A stretch of 64,000 nt of DNA, taken from Pseudomonadaceae bacterium. GTDB taxonomy: Bacteria; Pseudomonadota; Gammaproteobacteria; Pseudomonadales; Azotimanducaceae. The translations under genes were made by a program, and so were the position numbers. Numbering within the stretch: the stretch's first letter is position 1; each line of letters starts with the position of its first letter. Under the pieces are notes generated by a model that was given only the letters and a program-made list of their open reading frames with translations, was not told the origin of the DNA and made no database searches. Shown here one piece after another: positions 35,343 through 43,872 of the stretch. The stretch covers positions 1 to 64,000 of the forward strand of contig JANSWO010000002.1 in assembly GCA_024743435.1 (NCBI GenBank), read 5' to 3'.

Positions 35343-36686
35343 ATGGCGGGCAGCAGTGCACAATGGACGACGCGAAGTGCGTTCCTGCTTGCGAGCATTG
35401 GCTTTGCCGTGGGGCTGGGCAACATATGGCGGTTCCCGTATGTCGTTGGCGAAAACGGTGGTGCGGCCTTTATCGCCGTCTACCTGGTGTGCGTATTCGC
35501 CATTGGAGCGCCAATTCTCATCGCTGAGTTGCTGATTGGCCGGCGCGGCGGCGGTAGCCCGGAGCGCGCAACCCGAGCCGTGGCGCAGCAGGCATCCCGC
35601 TCCCATCGATGGGGCTGGCTGGGTGCCATGACGCTTGTGACGGCCTTCGCTATCGTCGTCACCTATAGTGTGGTCGCTGGCTGGGTGCTTGCTTATCTGT
35701 CGGCGGCTCTGACTGGAGGGCTGGCAACGGCCACCGCGGAAATTGCCCAGAGTCGGTTTGATGCGCTATTGGCGACGCCTGGCTGGCTGATGTTCTGGAC
35801 AGCGCTGGGATTGACCCTGACCGGCTTGATACTGGCGGCTGGCCTTAAATCCGGTGTCGAGCGAGCGGTGCGTATCCTGATGCCGCTGCTGTTTATTCTC
35901 ATGCTCGCGATGGCGGTCTACAACGCGTTCGCCGGCGGCTTTGGTGAGGCGGTGTCCTATTTACTGACTCCGGATTTCAGCAAGCTATCGGCGAATGCCT
36001 TTCTCGCTGCGGTAGGGCAGGCCTTCTTTTCCATTGGTGTTGCGATGGCTGGGATGATGACATTTGGCGCCTATCTACCGCGCGACTACCCTATCGTTCG
36101 CTCAGCATTGATTATCGTGAGCGCGGATACACTTGTCGCACTGGTGGCGGGTCTGGTCGTGTTTCCGGCCGTCTTTCGCTATGGGCTCGACGTTGCTGGC
36201 GGCCCCGGCCTCATTTTCCAGACGCTGCCCGTTGCTTTTGAACGCATGCCAGCAGGTGGCGTGATCGCCTCGTTGTTCTTTCTGCTTTTGTCCGTGGCCG
36301 CTGTCACGTCGATGGTTGGATTGGTTGAGCCGCTGGTGAGGTCCGTGCAGGAGAAATTCGACATGGCGCGGCGGCGCGCGACGCTTGCGGTCATGTCGGC
36401 GATTGCTGCGTTTGCCGGCGTTTCGGTGCTCGGCTACAACATCGCGGCCAATGTCAGCCTGTTTGGTCGGGATATCAATTCGGCGGTGGATTTCGTCAGC
36501 AACCAGATCCTGTTGCCGGTTGGTGGCCTGCTGATTGCGGTATTCGCCGGTTGGGTGATGAGCGCTGCGGATACTCGCTCGGAGTTGCATCTCACATCAG
36601 ACCGGGGATATCGGGTCTGGCGCTTGCTGGTGCGTTTCGTCAGCCCGATCGCCGTGCTGGTGATTCTGGTCACGGGCCTTCAGTAG
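35343..36686 (+). CDS. Sodium-dependent symporter (NSS/SNF family)
   Basis: A 447-residue membrane protein with about eleven to twelve helices, homologous to LeuT. TTRSAFLLASIGFAVGLGNIWRFPYVV and ENGGAAFIAVYLVC form the conserved helix 1-2 region, with the Gly-Asn-Ile-Trp-Arg-Phe-Pro motif that lines the Na+ and substrate sites. It would import an amino acid or related amine with sodium. ATG 35343 follows GAGGTGAAGG; an upstream TTG/GTG extension is not conserved. It is divergent from the Rieske gene. Confidence 0.93.
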   Translation: MAGSSAQWTTRSAFLLASIGFAVGLGNIWRFPYVVGENGGAAFIAVYLVCVFAIGAPILIAELLIGRRGGGSPERATRAVAQQASRSHRWGWLGAMTLVTAFAIVVTYSVVAGWVLAYLSAALTGGLATATAEIAQSRFDALLATPGWLMFWTALGLTLTGLILAAGLKSGVERAVRILMPLLFILMLAMAVYNAFAGGFGEAVSYLLTPDFSKLSANAFLAAVGQAFFSIGVAMAGMMTFGAYLPRDYPIVRSALIIVSADTLVALVAGLVVFPAVFRYGLDVAGGPGLIFQTLPVAFERMPAGGVIASLFFLLLSVAAVTSMVGLVEPLVRSVQEKFDMARRRATLAVMSAIAAFAGVSVLGYNIAANVSLFGRDINSAVDFVSNQILLPVGGLLIAVFAGWVMSAADTRSELHLTSDRGYRVWRLLVRFVSPIAVLVILVTGLQ

Positions 36687-36705
36687 CTTGGAGCGAGCCC
36701 CCCGA

Positions 36706-36734
36706 CGGTCAGGGTTTTCCGCACCGCCTGACCG
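36706..36734 (+). terminator. Hairpin after NSS symporter
   Basis: CGGTCAGG (36706-36713) pairs perfectly with CCTGACCG (36727-36734) across a 13-base loop. No T-run follows. A second small stem CCGAAC/GTTCGG (36750-36766) lies just beyond. Termination is plausible but weakly supported. Confidence 0.4.
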
Positions 36735-36873
36735 ATCGCATCGATGATCCCGAACAATGAGTTCGGAACGGCAAGCGGTTTTGTTGGCCTTCGCTTCACG
36801 CTACTCTACGGGCCCGGTTGGGGTAAGACCCGCGCTCGAATAGCATTCATCGTCACACAAGAGGACATCCTTG

Positions 36874-38307
36874 ATGAGTAATAACCTGAAGTTTTATATC
36901 AACGGCGAGTGGGTAGCCCCCAGCACGTCGGATACGCTCGACGTCATCAACCCTGCAACGGAGGAGTCGATTGGTCAGATCGCCATGGGCGGGACGGCTG
37001 ATGTCGACGCTGCGGTCGCCGCGGCAAAGAACGCGTTTACTTCTTTCTCCCAAACCAGCCGTGAAGAGCGCATTGAGTTGCTCGAGAAAATCATCGCTGC
37101 GTACTCCGCGCGAATGGGTGAGGTTGCAACGGCAATCAGCCAGGAGATGGGTGCGCCTATCAAGCTGGCACAGGCGGCGCAAGCGCCCTCGGGCCTCGGG
37201 CACTTCATGTCTACCTTGAACGTGCTCAAGACGTTTGAATTTGAAGAAGATCTCGGCAGTACCCGCATCGTCCACGAACCCGCTGGCGTTTGCGGCTTGA
37301 TCACGCCCTGGAACTGGCCGATAAACCAGATCGCCTGCAAGGTGGCGCCGGCGCTCGCTGCAGGTTGCACCATGGTGCTGAAGCCTTCTGAAGTAGCCCC
37401 GATGAACGCTATCCTGTTCGCCGAAATTCTCGATGATGCAGGCGTACCGCCGGGTGTCTTCAATCTGGTGAACGGCGATGGTCCTTCGGTTGGCGCGCCT
37501 TTGTCCGCCCATCCGGATGTCGACATGATGTCGTTCACTGGCTCAACGCGCGCGGGTGTCGAAGTTGCCAAAGCGGCAGCGCCCACAGTCAAACGTGTTG
37601 CTCAGGAATTGGGTGGCAAGTCAGCCAACATCATTCTCGACGATGCAGACTTCGCTAAGTCCATCAGCCGTGATGTGTTTGGTATGTGCATGAACTCCGG
37701 TCAATCCTGTAACGCGCCGACGCGTATGCTGGTGCCGACGGCTCGTATGGACGAGGCGGCAGCCATCGCCAAGTCTGCAGCGGAGAACGTCAAGGTCGGT
37801 GATCCGGCGGCTGAGGACTCAGTCATTGGGCCTGTCGTATCGAAGGTTCAGTTCGACAAGATTCAAGGGCTGATCGAGAAGGGCATAGCCGAAGGCGCGA
37901 AGCTTGAGATCGGTGGTCCGGGTCGGCCGGATGGCTTGAACCGCGGCTACTATGTGCGCCCCACGGTGTTCTCACACGTGACCAACGACATGACCATTGC
38001 TCAGGAAGAGATCTTCGGGCCGGTTTTGTCTCTCATCGGCTATGAAGACGAAGAAGACGCGATTCGCATCGCGAACGATACGCTCTATGGCCTGTCTGGT
38101 TACATCTCCTCTGGTGATCCTGAGCGAGCCGCGCGTGTCGCACGTCAGATCCGCACAGGTAACGTGCATTTGAATGGCGCCCCTGTTGATAACGCCGCGC
38201 CGTTCGGTGGCTACAAGCAATCAGGTAATGGCCGTGAATGGGGCCGCTATGGCTTCGAGGAATTCCTCGAGGTTAAGGCCATCATGGGCTACAACGCAGC
38301 CGGCTAA
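36874..38307 (+). CDS. Aldehyde dehydrogenase (NAD(P)+)
   Basis: A 477-residue ALDH-superfamily enzyme. FYINGEWVAP starts the family fold; LITPWNWPINQIACKVAPALAAG is the cofactor motif, QELGGKSANII carries Glu245 and NSGQSCNAPTRML the nucleophile Cys279. EEIFGPVLSLIGYE and NGAPVDNAAPFGGYKQSG follow as expected. It oxidises an aldehyde to the acid. ATG 36874 sits behind GAGGAC. A good terminator hairpin follows the gene, so it is probably transcribed alone. Confidence 0.94.
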   Translation: MSNNLKFYINGEWVAPSTSDTLDVINPATEESIGQIAMGGTADVDAAVAAAKNAFTSFSQTSREERIELLEKIIAAYSARMGEVATAISQEMGAPIKLAQAAQAPSGLGHFMSTLNVLKTFEFEEDLGSTRIVHEPAGVCGLITPWNWPINQIACKVAPALAAGCTMVLKPSEVAPMNAILFAEILDDAGVPPGVFNLVNGDGPSVGAPLSAHPDVDMMSFTGSTRAGVEVAKAAAPTVKRVAQELGGKSANIILDDADFAKSISRDVFGMCMNSGQSCNAPTRMLVPTARMDEAAAIAKSAAENVKVGDPAAEDSVIGPVVSKVQFDKIQGLIEKGIAEGAKLEIGGPGRPDGLNRGYYVRPTVFSHVTNDMTIAQEEIFGPVLSLIGYEDEEDAIRIANDTLYGLSGYISSGDPERAARVARQIRTGNVHLNGAPVDNAAPFGGYKQSGNGREWGRYGFEEFLEVKAIMGYNAAG

Positions 38308-38319
38308 CTGATGCGATGC

Positions 38320-38363
38320 GACGGCCAACCAAAGCCTCGACAGTGGTTTTGGTTGCCGTCTTT
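38320..38363 (+). terminator. Terminator-like hairpin after aldehyde dehydrogenase
   Basis: GACGGCCAACCAAA (38320-38333) pairs with TTTGGTTGCCGTC (38348-38360) with one bulged C, around a 14-base loop, and is followed by TTT and a pyrimidine-rich stretch. It lies 13 bp after the stop codon. Confidence 0.6.
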
Positions 38364-38382
38364 CCGTCTCTGCACCGGCGAC

Positions 38383-38754
38383 GGCCAGAGATTGCGTCGC
38401 ATCCACTCGCGTAGCCGGCTCGGCCGGCTACCGTCGCGGGCTCGCAATGACGGTGCGGTGAAATGAGCGCTGGCGTTTCCTACTGTTCGTCATCACCAGC
38501 GACAACCTTTCCTTTTTCTAGTTTCTAGTCATCACGAGCGTTGGCGCTTTCTTTGTTCCAGTCATCACGAGCGTTGGCGCAGCCGGCGCGTGGTGATCTC
38601 CTAACCAATCGATTGCCGAGTCGGCCAGAGATTGCGTCGCATCCACGTGCGTAGCCGGCTCGGCCGGCTACTTTCGTGGGCTCGCAATGACGGTGCGGTG
38701 GAATGAGCGTTGGCGCAGCCAGCGCGTGGTGATCTCCTAACCAACGGATTGCCG
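38383..38754. repeat. Repeat mosaic: 93-bp and 50-bp direct repeats
   Basis: A block of about 93 bp beginning GGCCAGAGATTGCGTCGCAT occurs at 38383-38475 and 38623-38715, exactly 240 bp apart, with a few mismatches. It contains GTAGCCGGCTCGGCCGGCTAC, a self-complementary stem, and the CTCGCAATGACGG core seen near 17.4 kb. A second unit of 50 bp beginning GAGCGTTGGCGCAGCC occurs at 38569-38618 and 38705-38754. CATCACGAGCGTTGGCGC is also doubled at 38530-38580. No gene is supported in the mosaic; open frames on the minus strand run through the repeats. The rest of 38308-39137 holds only a weak small frame and the regulator's promoter. Confidence 0.85.
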
Positions 38755-38982
38755 TATCGACCAGAGCTGACTTCGGATCCAACCGGCGCGCCGTTGGATC
38801 TCCGTGGCTTGCGTCGAACTCGAGTTTTTCATCGTGCCCCGGGGAACAGCGGCCGATACTTCTTGGTCTCTGTGTATGGGAGCGTCGTTCAACGGCGTGG
38901 CGTGCCACACCAACGCGCGACTGATGGCTAGATGACCGGCGGCGCGTCTGCGTACAAACCGATTGAATGTGCTGGTAGCCAT
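38737..38982 (-). CDS. Small hypothetical protein divergent from the WYL regulator
   Basis: An 81-residue frame starting MATSTFNRFVRRRAAGHLAI. The start has a strong, well-placed AAGGAG upstream, which is the main support. The protein is polar and basic with no recognised domain. Its 3' end runs into a repeat copy, so it may be the decayed 5' remnant of a longer gene once controlled by the divergent regulator. Codon content looks less gene-like after the first 25 residues. Confidence 0.3.
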   Translation of the reverse strand: MATSTFNRFVRRRAAGHLAISRALVWHATPLNDAPIHRDQEVSAAVPRGTMKNSSSTQATEIQRRAGWIRSQLWSIRQSVG

Positions 38983-39035
38983 ATAGATTTCTCCTTGCTG
39001 GCTGCTTATGTTGTTGCCAGGCTCATGACACGGGC

Positions 39036-39120
39036 TGTCAGTAGCAGTTGGATGCACCCGTGAAATTGCGATCTCTGCTGACAACGTTGTGTCAGTAGCG
39101 CTGTCATCAGGTTGTCAGTA
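39036..39120. promoter_or_regulatory. Cluster of TGTCAG operator-like sites before the WYL regulator
   Basis: TGTCAGTA occurs at 39036-39043, 39090-39097 and 39113-39120, with a variant TGTCATCA at 39102-39109. The second copy is the right arm of an inverted repeat CTGACA-6-TGTCAG (39078-39095). The last copy ends 17 bp before the regulator's ATG. Sites of this type fit autoregulation by the YafY-like regulator and control of the divergent small gene; this is inference. Confidence 0.55.
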
Positions 39121-39137
39121 TTCGATATGCTCGGCTC

Positions 39138-39833
39138 ATGAGGCCTGCCGATCGACTTTTTGAAATCGTATTGATGCTCGGGCGCGGGAAGGTTCTGACC
39201 GCGCGGGCCATTGCCGAGCGATTGGAAGTCTCCGAGCGCACGATCTACCGGGATATCAACGATCTGGTGGCGACTGGTGTACCGATCGATGGTGAGGCTG
39301 GGGTTGGCTATCGCATGGGGCGCGACTACCAGGTTCCACCTTTGATGTTTGATGCCCAGGAACTACAAGCACTATCGTTTGGCGCGCAGGTGGCCAGGGT
39401 CCACGGCGATGCCGAATTGGCGGACGCTGCGGCGCGCGTGCTGGCGAAAGTGGATGCGGTCTTGCCAGTGCATCTGCGCCGCGATCTGGACAATAACAGC
39501 GTGTCAGTCCCTGGACCGACGGCGGCAGACCCGGCTGCAGAGCAACTCGGCCTGGTGCGTCGTGGGATCAATGGCAGAAGGCGCATATTCATCAACTATG
39601 CCGACGGTGCGGGTAACGTAACCGAGCGAATCGTCTGGCCGCTGAGCCTCGCGTACTGGAGGACCAGCTGGACGCTTGGAGGGTGGTGTGAGTTGCGATC
39701 GAGTTTTCGCAATTTCCGGATAGATCGCATTGAGAAGGTCGACGTACTTCTCAGCGAGTTTCCTGATCAACCCGGCAGGCGCCTAAGTGATTACATTCGC
39801 GCTGTCGATGGCGCTGGTACTGGCGCCTCGTGA
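39138..39833 (+). CDS. HTH/WYL-domain transcriptional regulator (YafY-like)
   Basis: A 231-residue regulator. Residues 1-60 form a winged helix (HTH_11): RLFEIVLMLGRGKVLTARAIAERLEVSERTIYRDINDL. The rest contains the WYL-type domain (FINYADGAGNVTERIVWPLSLAYWRTSWTLGGWCELRSSFRNFRIDRI from about 39587), although the exact W-Y-L triad reads YWRTSWTL. WYL domains bind small ligands or nucleic acid. TGTCAG-type sites lie immediately upstream. Confidence 0.9.
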   Translation: MRPADRLFEIVLMLGRGKVLTARAIAERLEVSERTIYRDINDLVATGVPIDGEAGVGYRMGRDYQVPPLMFDAQELQALSFGAQVARVHGDAELADAAARVLAKVDAVLPVHLRRDLDNNSVSVPGPTAADPAAEQLGLVRRGINGRRRIFINYADGAGNVTERIVWPLSLAYWRTSWTLGGWCELRSSFRNFRIDRIEKVDVLLSEFPDQPGRRLSDYIRAVDGAGTGAS

Positions 39834-39949
39834 GTGCGGGTAGTTTTGCCTGTTCGGCCCTCGGGTATGATGCGGCGCGGCCCGGGTTGGTCCCGCAACT
39901 CGCGTGACAGTGCATGTCGCGATATCGAGCAATCTAGAAGGAATGGCCA

Positions 39950-40507
39950 ATGGGCAAGCGCCTATCAAAGATCGTAACGAAGACTGGCGATGACGGCACA
40001 ACCGGGCTCACTGGTGGCGGTCGTGTCTCTAAAGCGTCTATTCGGATGGAGGCGATCGGCACCATCGATGAGCTCAACAGCCATATCGGTATGTTTCTGG
40101 CCGAGTTGGATCCGGCGAGTGCGTATGCGCCGCTCTATCGACTCATTCAGAACGACCTCTTCGACATGGGTGGAGAGCTATCCATGCCCGGCGTGGCATT
40201 GATCACCGATGCGCACGTATCTCGACTCGAGGACGCCGTTGACGAGTGGAATGATGCGCTGCCGCCCCTGACCAATTTTATTCTGCCCGGTGGCTCGCGC
40301 GTTGTGGCCGCCTGTCACTTGGTTCGTACCGTCGCTCGACGCGCGGAGCGGGTATTGGTAGCCATGGCCGAAGCCGAGGAGGTTAACCTCGCTTCGCGCC
40401 AGTATCTGAATCGCCTGTCGGATTTGTCCTTTGTTGCCGGGCGCGCGATTGCCACCGAAAACGGCACGCCGGAAGTGCTGTGGCAGCAAAGTAAACCCGA
40501 GGTGTGA
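39950..40507 (+). CDS. PduO-type cob(I)alamin adenosyltransferase
   Basis: A 185-residue ATP:cob(I)alamin adenosyltransferase that makes adenosylcobalamin. IVTKTGDDGTTGLTGGGRVSK is the N-terminal ATP-binding motif. MEAIGTIDELNSHIGMFLAEL and the C-terminal CHLVRTVARRAERVL and LNRLSDLSFVAGRAIA motifs carry the conserved Arg, Asp and Asn of the trimer active site. It overlaps or abuts the BtuF-like gene and lies 3.4 kb before icmF, whose product needs adenosylcobalamin. No cobalamin riboswitch was recognised in the 116 bp upstream. Confidence 0.93.
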   Translation: MGKRLSKIVTKTGDDGTTGLTGGGRVSKASIRMEAIGTIDELNSHIGMFLAELDPASAYAPLYRLIQNDLFDMGGELSMPGVALITDAHVSRLEDAVDEWNDALPPLTNFILPGGSRVVAACHLVRTVARRAERVLVAMAEAEEVNLASRQYLNRLSDLSFVAGRAIATENGTPEVLWQQSKPEV

Positions 40508-40518
40508 GGCTAGCGGCT

Positions 40519-41325
40519 ATGCCAGGCTCGACGGATCAGATGGGTAGGGCGGTTAACCTACAGTCACTGCCGCGCCGGATCGTCTCGCTCGTCCCTTCAC
40601 AAACAGAATTGCTGTTCGAACTTGGCGTTGAAAACCGAGTTGTCGGTGTCACGCGATATTGCGAATTTCCCGCGCGAGCGCGGCGGCACAAATCGCTGGT
40701 CGGCGGCACGAAGCAGATAAATGTTGACGTTGTCGCGGCTCTCAAACCGGATCTCATCATTGGCAACAAAGAAGAGAACTCGAAAGACGACATCGATGCG
40801 CTCAGCGAGCGCTACCCGGTCTGGATGAGCGACATCGAAACGGTAGACGATGCTCTGGATATGATCGAGCAGGTCGGCGCCCTGGTAGGGCGAGGCGCGG
40901 TTGCAGCTGATATGGCAGCCCGAATTGGCGCGTCTTTGGATACGATGACCGAAACTTACGACGAAAGCCCGCCTTCGGTTGCCTACTTTATCTGGCGCAA
41001 GCCCTTCATGGTGGTTGGCCGACGGACGTTCATCGACGATTTGCTGAAGCGTGCAGGTTTCTCGAATGCGTTTGATCGCCTTGAGCGTTATCCAGAAGTA
41101 ACGCCGGTGGAGCTTGCCGATGCTGAGCCCCAGGTTGTGTTCCTGTCGTCAGAGCCATTTCCGTTTGAGCAGAAACACGTTGATGAGATGCGCCGGATGC
41201 TGCCTTCTGCACACGTCCGCATTGTCGATGGTACGTTGTTCTCCTGGTACGGCAGCCGACTTGCGCTGAGTGCCGACTATCTAAGCGAGTTGCTGACGGC
41301 AACGAAGGCCGCGCTGCGCACCTGA
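40519..41325 (+). CDS. BtuF-like corrinoid/metal-binding protein without signal peptide
   Basis: A 268-residue helical-backbone metal-receptor protein (TroA/BtuF fold). RRIVSLVPSQTELLFELGVENRVVGVTRYCEFP is the classic BtuF-type opening, and VDVVAALKPDLIIGNKEEN and VVFLSSEPFPF follow in the two lobes. Unlike BtuF it has no signal peptide or lipobox at the predicted start (MPGSTDQMGRAVN), so the protein may stay in the cytoplasm. ATG 40519 is preferred for the GAGG at 40507; a GTG at 40504 overlapping the adenosyltransferase stop is possible. No BtuC or BtuD gene is adjacent. Confidence 0.82.
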   Translation: MPGSTDQMGRAVNLQSLPRRIVSLVPSQTELLFELGVENRVVGVTRYCEFPARARRHKSLVGGTKQINVDVVAALKPDLIIGNKEENSKDDIDALSERYPVWMSDIETVDDALDMIEQVGALVGRGAVAADMAARIGASLDTMTETYDESPPSVAYFIWRKPFMVVGRRTFIDDLLKRAGFSNAFDRLERYPEVTPVELADAEPQVVFLSSEPFPFEQKHVDEMRRMLPSAHVRIVDGTLFSWYGSRLALSADYLSELLTATKAALRT

Positions 41326-41445
41326 GAGTTACCCCGGTTTTTCCGTAGTGAAGCCCTGGTTAACAAACTCTGCCGAATTCTTGACGCTGCGGCGGTCCGC
41401 TGCCTCTTAAGGTTCTCTGCGTTCCCATCACGCAAAGGACTCGTC

Positions 41446-42798
41446 GTGTTTCTAAAGAAGTTTCTATCGATTGTCGCGGCCGCTCTGTTTCTGGCCGCCT
41501 GCTCCTCCGACAGCAACGACCCGGTACCAACAGGCAGCACTGCCGGTAGCGGTAGCGCTGACGTCGCCGTCATTCACGCATCCGCCGATGCGCCTGCGGT
41601 TGACGTGATCGTCAATGGCGGCACGTTCACATCAGGCCTCGAGTTTGGTCAGGTGCGATCCAGCACCATCATTCCTGGCGCGCTCACCGTTGAAGTCGAG
41701 GGCATTGTGCCCGGCGGTAACGCAACGGTGATCGGGCCAGTCGATCTAGCCCTCGGCGATGGCGAGAAGCTAACCATCATTGCCTCGAACGATGTTGCGG
41801 CTATAGAGCCGATCGTGATCTCCGAGGCGCGAGCTTCAGTCTCGGCATCGGATGTGCGGGTTCGCGTTGTGCACACAGCGCCTGCCGCTCCGATGGTCGA
41901 CGTCTATGTCAGCGCGCCCGGTACAGATATCACCGGTGAGGCGCCGACGGGTACGTTCAGCTATGGCGAGATTCTCGGACCGTTGACGATCCCGGCGGGC
42001 GCGTATCAGATCCAAGTCGCCGTAGCCGGCGACCCAACGGCTGTTGTCTATGATTCCGGTGCGCTAGATCTCGCCGGTGGTAGCGATCTCACGATCCTGG
42101 CGATCCCCGATACGGGTGCTGCGAGCGCCCCAATTTCGTTACTCGTGGTCAACGACGTTGTTGCCACCGAGATCCTGGATGCCAGCGCGACAGCAGCAGT
42201 CAGGGTGGTTCACGCGTCACCCGATGCGCCGAACGTCGACGTCGTTGCCGGTGATGATTTCTCTGCACCGGTAGTGAGCGATCTGGCTTACACGCAACAG
42301 AGCGCTCAGCTCGACCTGGCGCCGGGGTCAATTAACGTGAAAGTTGTTCCAACGGGCTCCGAAACGCCGGTTGTGATCGATGCCGATCTTGCTCTTGCGG
42401 CGGGGGAATCGTACCGGGTCTATGCGACGGGTCTCCTCGCCGATATCGCGCCACTGGTGTTGGTTGATGACCTTCGGGCCATTGCGACTGAAGCAAGGCT
42501 ACGAATTGTTCATGCATCACCGAGCGCTGGTAACGTGGACGTCTATCTGGTCGAGCCGGGAACGGACATCACCACCGTGGCTGCAGCTCTAAGCGATGTG
42601 CCGTTTCGGGCTGAGTCAGGCTATCTCTCGGTTGCACCGGGTGACTACGATGTTGTGGTAACACCTGCAGGTAGTGACTTGCCCGCGATAGGCCCTGCGA
42701 CCGTGTCGTTGGAGGCGGGTGGCATCTACACGGCGGCCGCGCGAGATGAATTTGGTAGCGGAACGCCGCTTGGGCTGATCCTACTCGACGACTTCTAG
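41446..42798 (+). CDS. DUF4397 repeat lipoprotein
   Basis: A 450-residue exported lipoprotein. LFLAACSS is the lipobox (Cys19), followed by a Ser/Gly/Thr linker. Four DUF4397-type repeats begin at VAVIHASADAPAVDVIV, VRVVHTAPAAPMVDVYV, VRVVHASPDAPNVDVVA and LRIVHASPSAGNVDVYL; each has the V-H-(A/T)-(S/A)-P-x-A-x-x-VDV start and an A-G-E/S-Y-T/R-like strand. The protein is acidic and beta-rich, so a surface or periplasmic adhesion/scaffold role is plausible. GTG 41446 is used. A hairpin terminator follows at 42814. Confidence 0.88.
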   Translation: MFLKKFLSIVAAALFLAACSSDSNDPVPTGSTAGSGSADVAVIHASADAPAVDVIVNGGTFTSGLEFGQVRSSTIIPGALTVEVEGIVPGGNATVIGPVDLALGDGEKLTIIASNDVAAIEPIVISEARASVSASDVRVRVVHTAPAAPMVDVYVSAPGTDITGEAPTGTFSYGEILGPLTIPAGAYQIQVAVAGDPTAVVYDSGALDLAGGSDLTILAIPDTGAASAPISLLVVNDVVATEILDASATAAVRVVHASPDAPNVDVVAGDDFSAPVVSDLAYTQQSAQLDLAPGSINVKVVPTGSETPVVIDADLALAAGESYRVYATGLLADIAPLVLVDDLRAIATEARLRIVHASPSAGNVDVYLVEPGTDITTVAAALSDVPFRAESGYLSVAPGDYDVVVTPAGSDLPAIGPATVSLEAGGIYTAAARDEFGSGTPLGLILLDDF

Positions 42799-42813
42799 GC
42801 CTAAACAACCAAC

Positions 42814-42840
42814 GAGGCGTCGGCCATTAGTCGACGCCTC
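42814..42840 (+). terminator. Hairpin terminator after DUF4397 lipoprotein
   Basis: GAGGCGTCG (42814-42822) pairs perfectly with CGACGCCTC (42832-42840) across a 9-base loop, 16 bp after the stop codon. Only a weak T content follows. Confidence 0.55.
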
Positions 42841-43013
42841 ACAGTTATGGCCTATAAACGTCATAGATAACAGTTAGATACAGAGTTATTCTGTCTCGTT
42901 GATCTCCTCCCAAGCTTGTTAATCCGGCGCAGGTTTCGCCTCTGTATCGCCTCTTCGGATCACCCCGATAAAAGCATTGTTTCTTCACCGCGCTGTCTCT
43001 ATCCTCTTCGCCG

Positions 43014-43040
43014 AACTTGCTTGCGGCAAACAAGCAAGTT
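43014..43040. promoter_or_regulatory. Perfect 10-bp inverted repeat, candidate TetR operator
   Basis: AACTTGCTTG (43014-43023), a 7-base spacer and CAAGCAAGTT (43031-43040) form a perfect interrupted palindrome 82 bp before the TetR start. The size suits a TetR-family dimer site, and the location suits autoregulation plus control of icmF. It could instead be a hairpin, but no T-run follows. Confidence 0.5.
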
Positions 43041-43077
43041 AATGGCTCAGCCGCAACTTGCGATCGTCATTGTCTCG

Positions 43078-43089
43078 ATGATCGATCAT
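43078..43089. promoter_or_regulatory. 12-bp perfect palindrome near the TetR start
   Basis: ATGATCGATCAT is self-complementary and lies 33 bp before ATG 43123, within the likely promoter or leader. It is short enough to arise by chance, so it is a secondary operator candidate. Confidence 0.3.
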
Positions 43090-43122
43090 TTGACGGTTGA
43101 TTAATCGTTGCAGGAAGTCGCC

Positions 43123-43872
43123 ATGGCACCAGCCCAATCGCAGAAATCGACGGCAAACCGGCTCTCTGGTGCTGATGCTGGTGCTGATGGAAGCGCACCT
43201 TCGGCGGGAAGCTCGCCATTGCCCCAGGCGTCCGAAAACCGACGCCTTACCCAGGCCGAGCGAACTGATCGATCGGACGCGGCTATGCTCGCCTGCGCTA
43301 TCGACCTTGTAGTCGAGCGCGGACCGGCGCTGACAACGTTGAAAGACGTCGGCGAGGGCGCAGGCTTCAGTCGCGGCCTTGCCGGGCAACGCTTCGGCTC
43401 GAAAGACGGTCTCTTCGAGTTCATGGTTCGATCCATCGGAGAGGCGTGGCTGATAGAGCTGACCCGTGCGACCGAAGGCTTGATTGGCCAGCAGGCGATA
43501 GACCGTGCGCTCGATGAACACCTGCGCTTTTGCGTGCAAGCGCCTGATCAGTTTCTGGCATTTTACCGGCTCTGGTTTGAGGCTATCGGAGAGGATTCGG
43601 CTGTACGCCGGGTCGTCAGCAACATCCATGAGCGCAGGCGCCGGGATATCGCGAGGTGGATTGCTGCGGGTAAACAGGCTGGCGAGATTGCCCAGAGCGT
43701 CTCCTCAGCAGCCGTTGCGGGTCAGTTCACCGCCTCTGTCATTGGCATCGTCTACTACTGGCTGCAGCATCCCGAAGACACGGACGAAGTTACCGCGCTG
43801 CACAACAACTTGAAATCAACGATTCGTAAACTGTTATCTGTTTCTGACGTACCGGAGAAATCTCATGAGTGA
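43123..43872 (+). CDS. TetR-family transcriptional regulator
   Basis: A 249-residue regulator. After a 45-residue polar, Ala/Ser/Gly-rich N-terminal extension comes the HTH region: [49 protein letters not shown]. The C-terminal ligand domain is all helical. ATG 43123 sits behind AGGAAG; a TTG at 43108 would add five residues. The gene overlaps icmF by 8 bp, so it most probably controls its own operon in response to an acyl-CoA or related metabolite. Confidence 0.9.
   Translation: MAPAQSQKSTANRLSGADAGADGSAPSAGSSPLPQASENRRLTQAERTDRSDAAMLACAIDLVVERGPALTTLKDVGEGAGFSRGLAGQRFGSKDGLFEFMVRSIGEAWLIELTRATEGLIGQQAIDRALDEHLRFCVQAPDQFLAFYRLWFEAIGEDSAVRRVVSNIHERRRRDIARWIAAGKQAGEIAQSVSSAAVAGQFTASVIGIVYYWLQHPEDTDEVTALHNNLKSTIRKLLSVSDVPEKSHE

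Larger units (their letters stand above)
42841..43122. other. Intergenic region upstream of the TetR/icmF operon
   Basis: About 280 bp holding the promoter of the TetR-icmF pair. Its two notable elements, an interrupted inverted repeat and a palindrome, are listed separately. No further gene is supported here. Confidence 0.6.

Noticed and set aside
38525-38908. 127-residue minus-strand frame over the repeat mosaic
   Set aside because: It is composed of repeat sequence with repeated Arg/Ala-rich strings and has no domain or good start site.
39834-39949. Cobalamin riboswitch before the adenosyltransferase gene
   Set aside because: The 116-bp leader lacks the B12-box and the length needed for the class.
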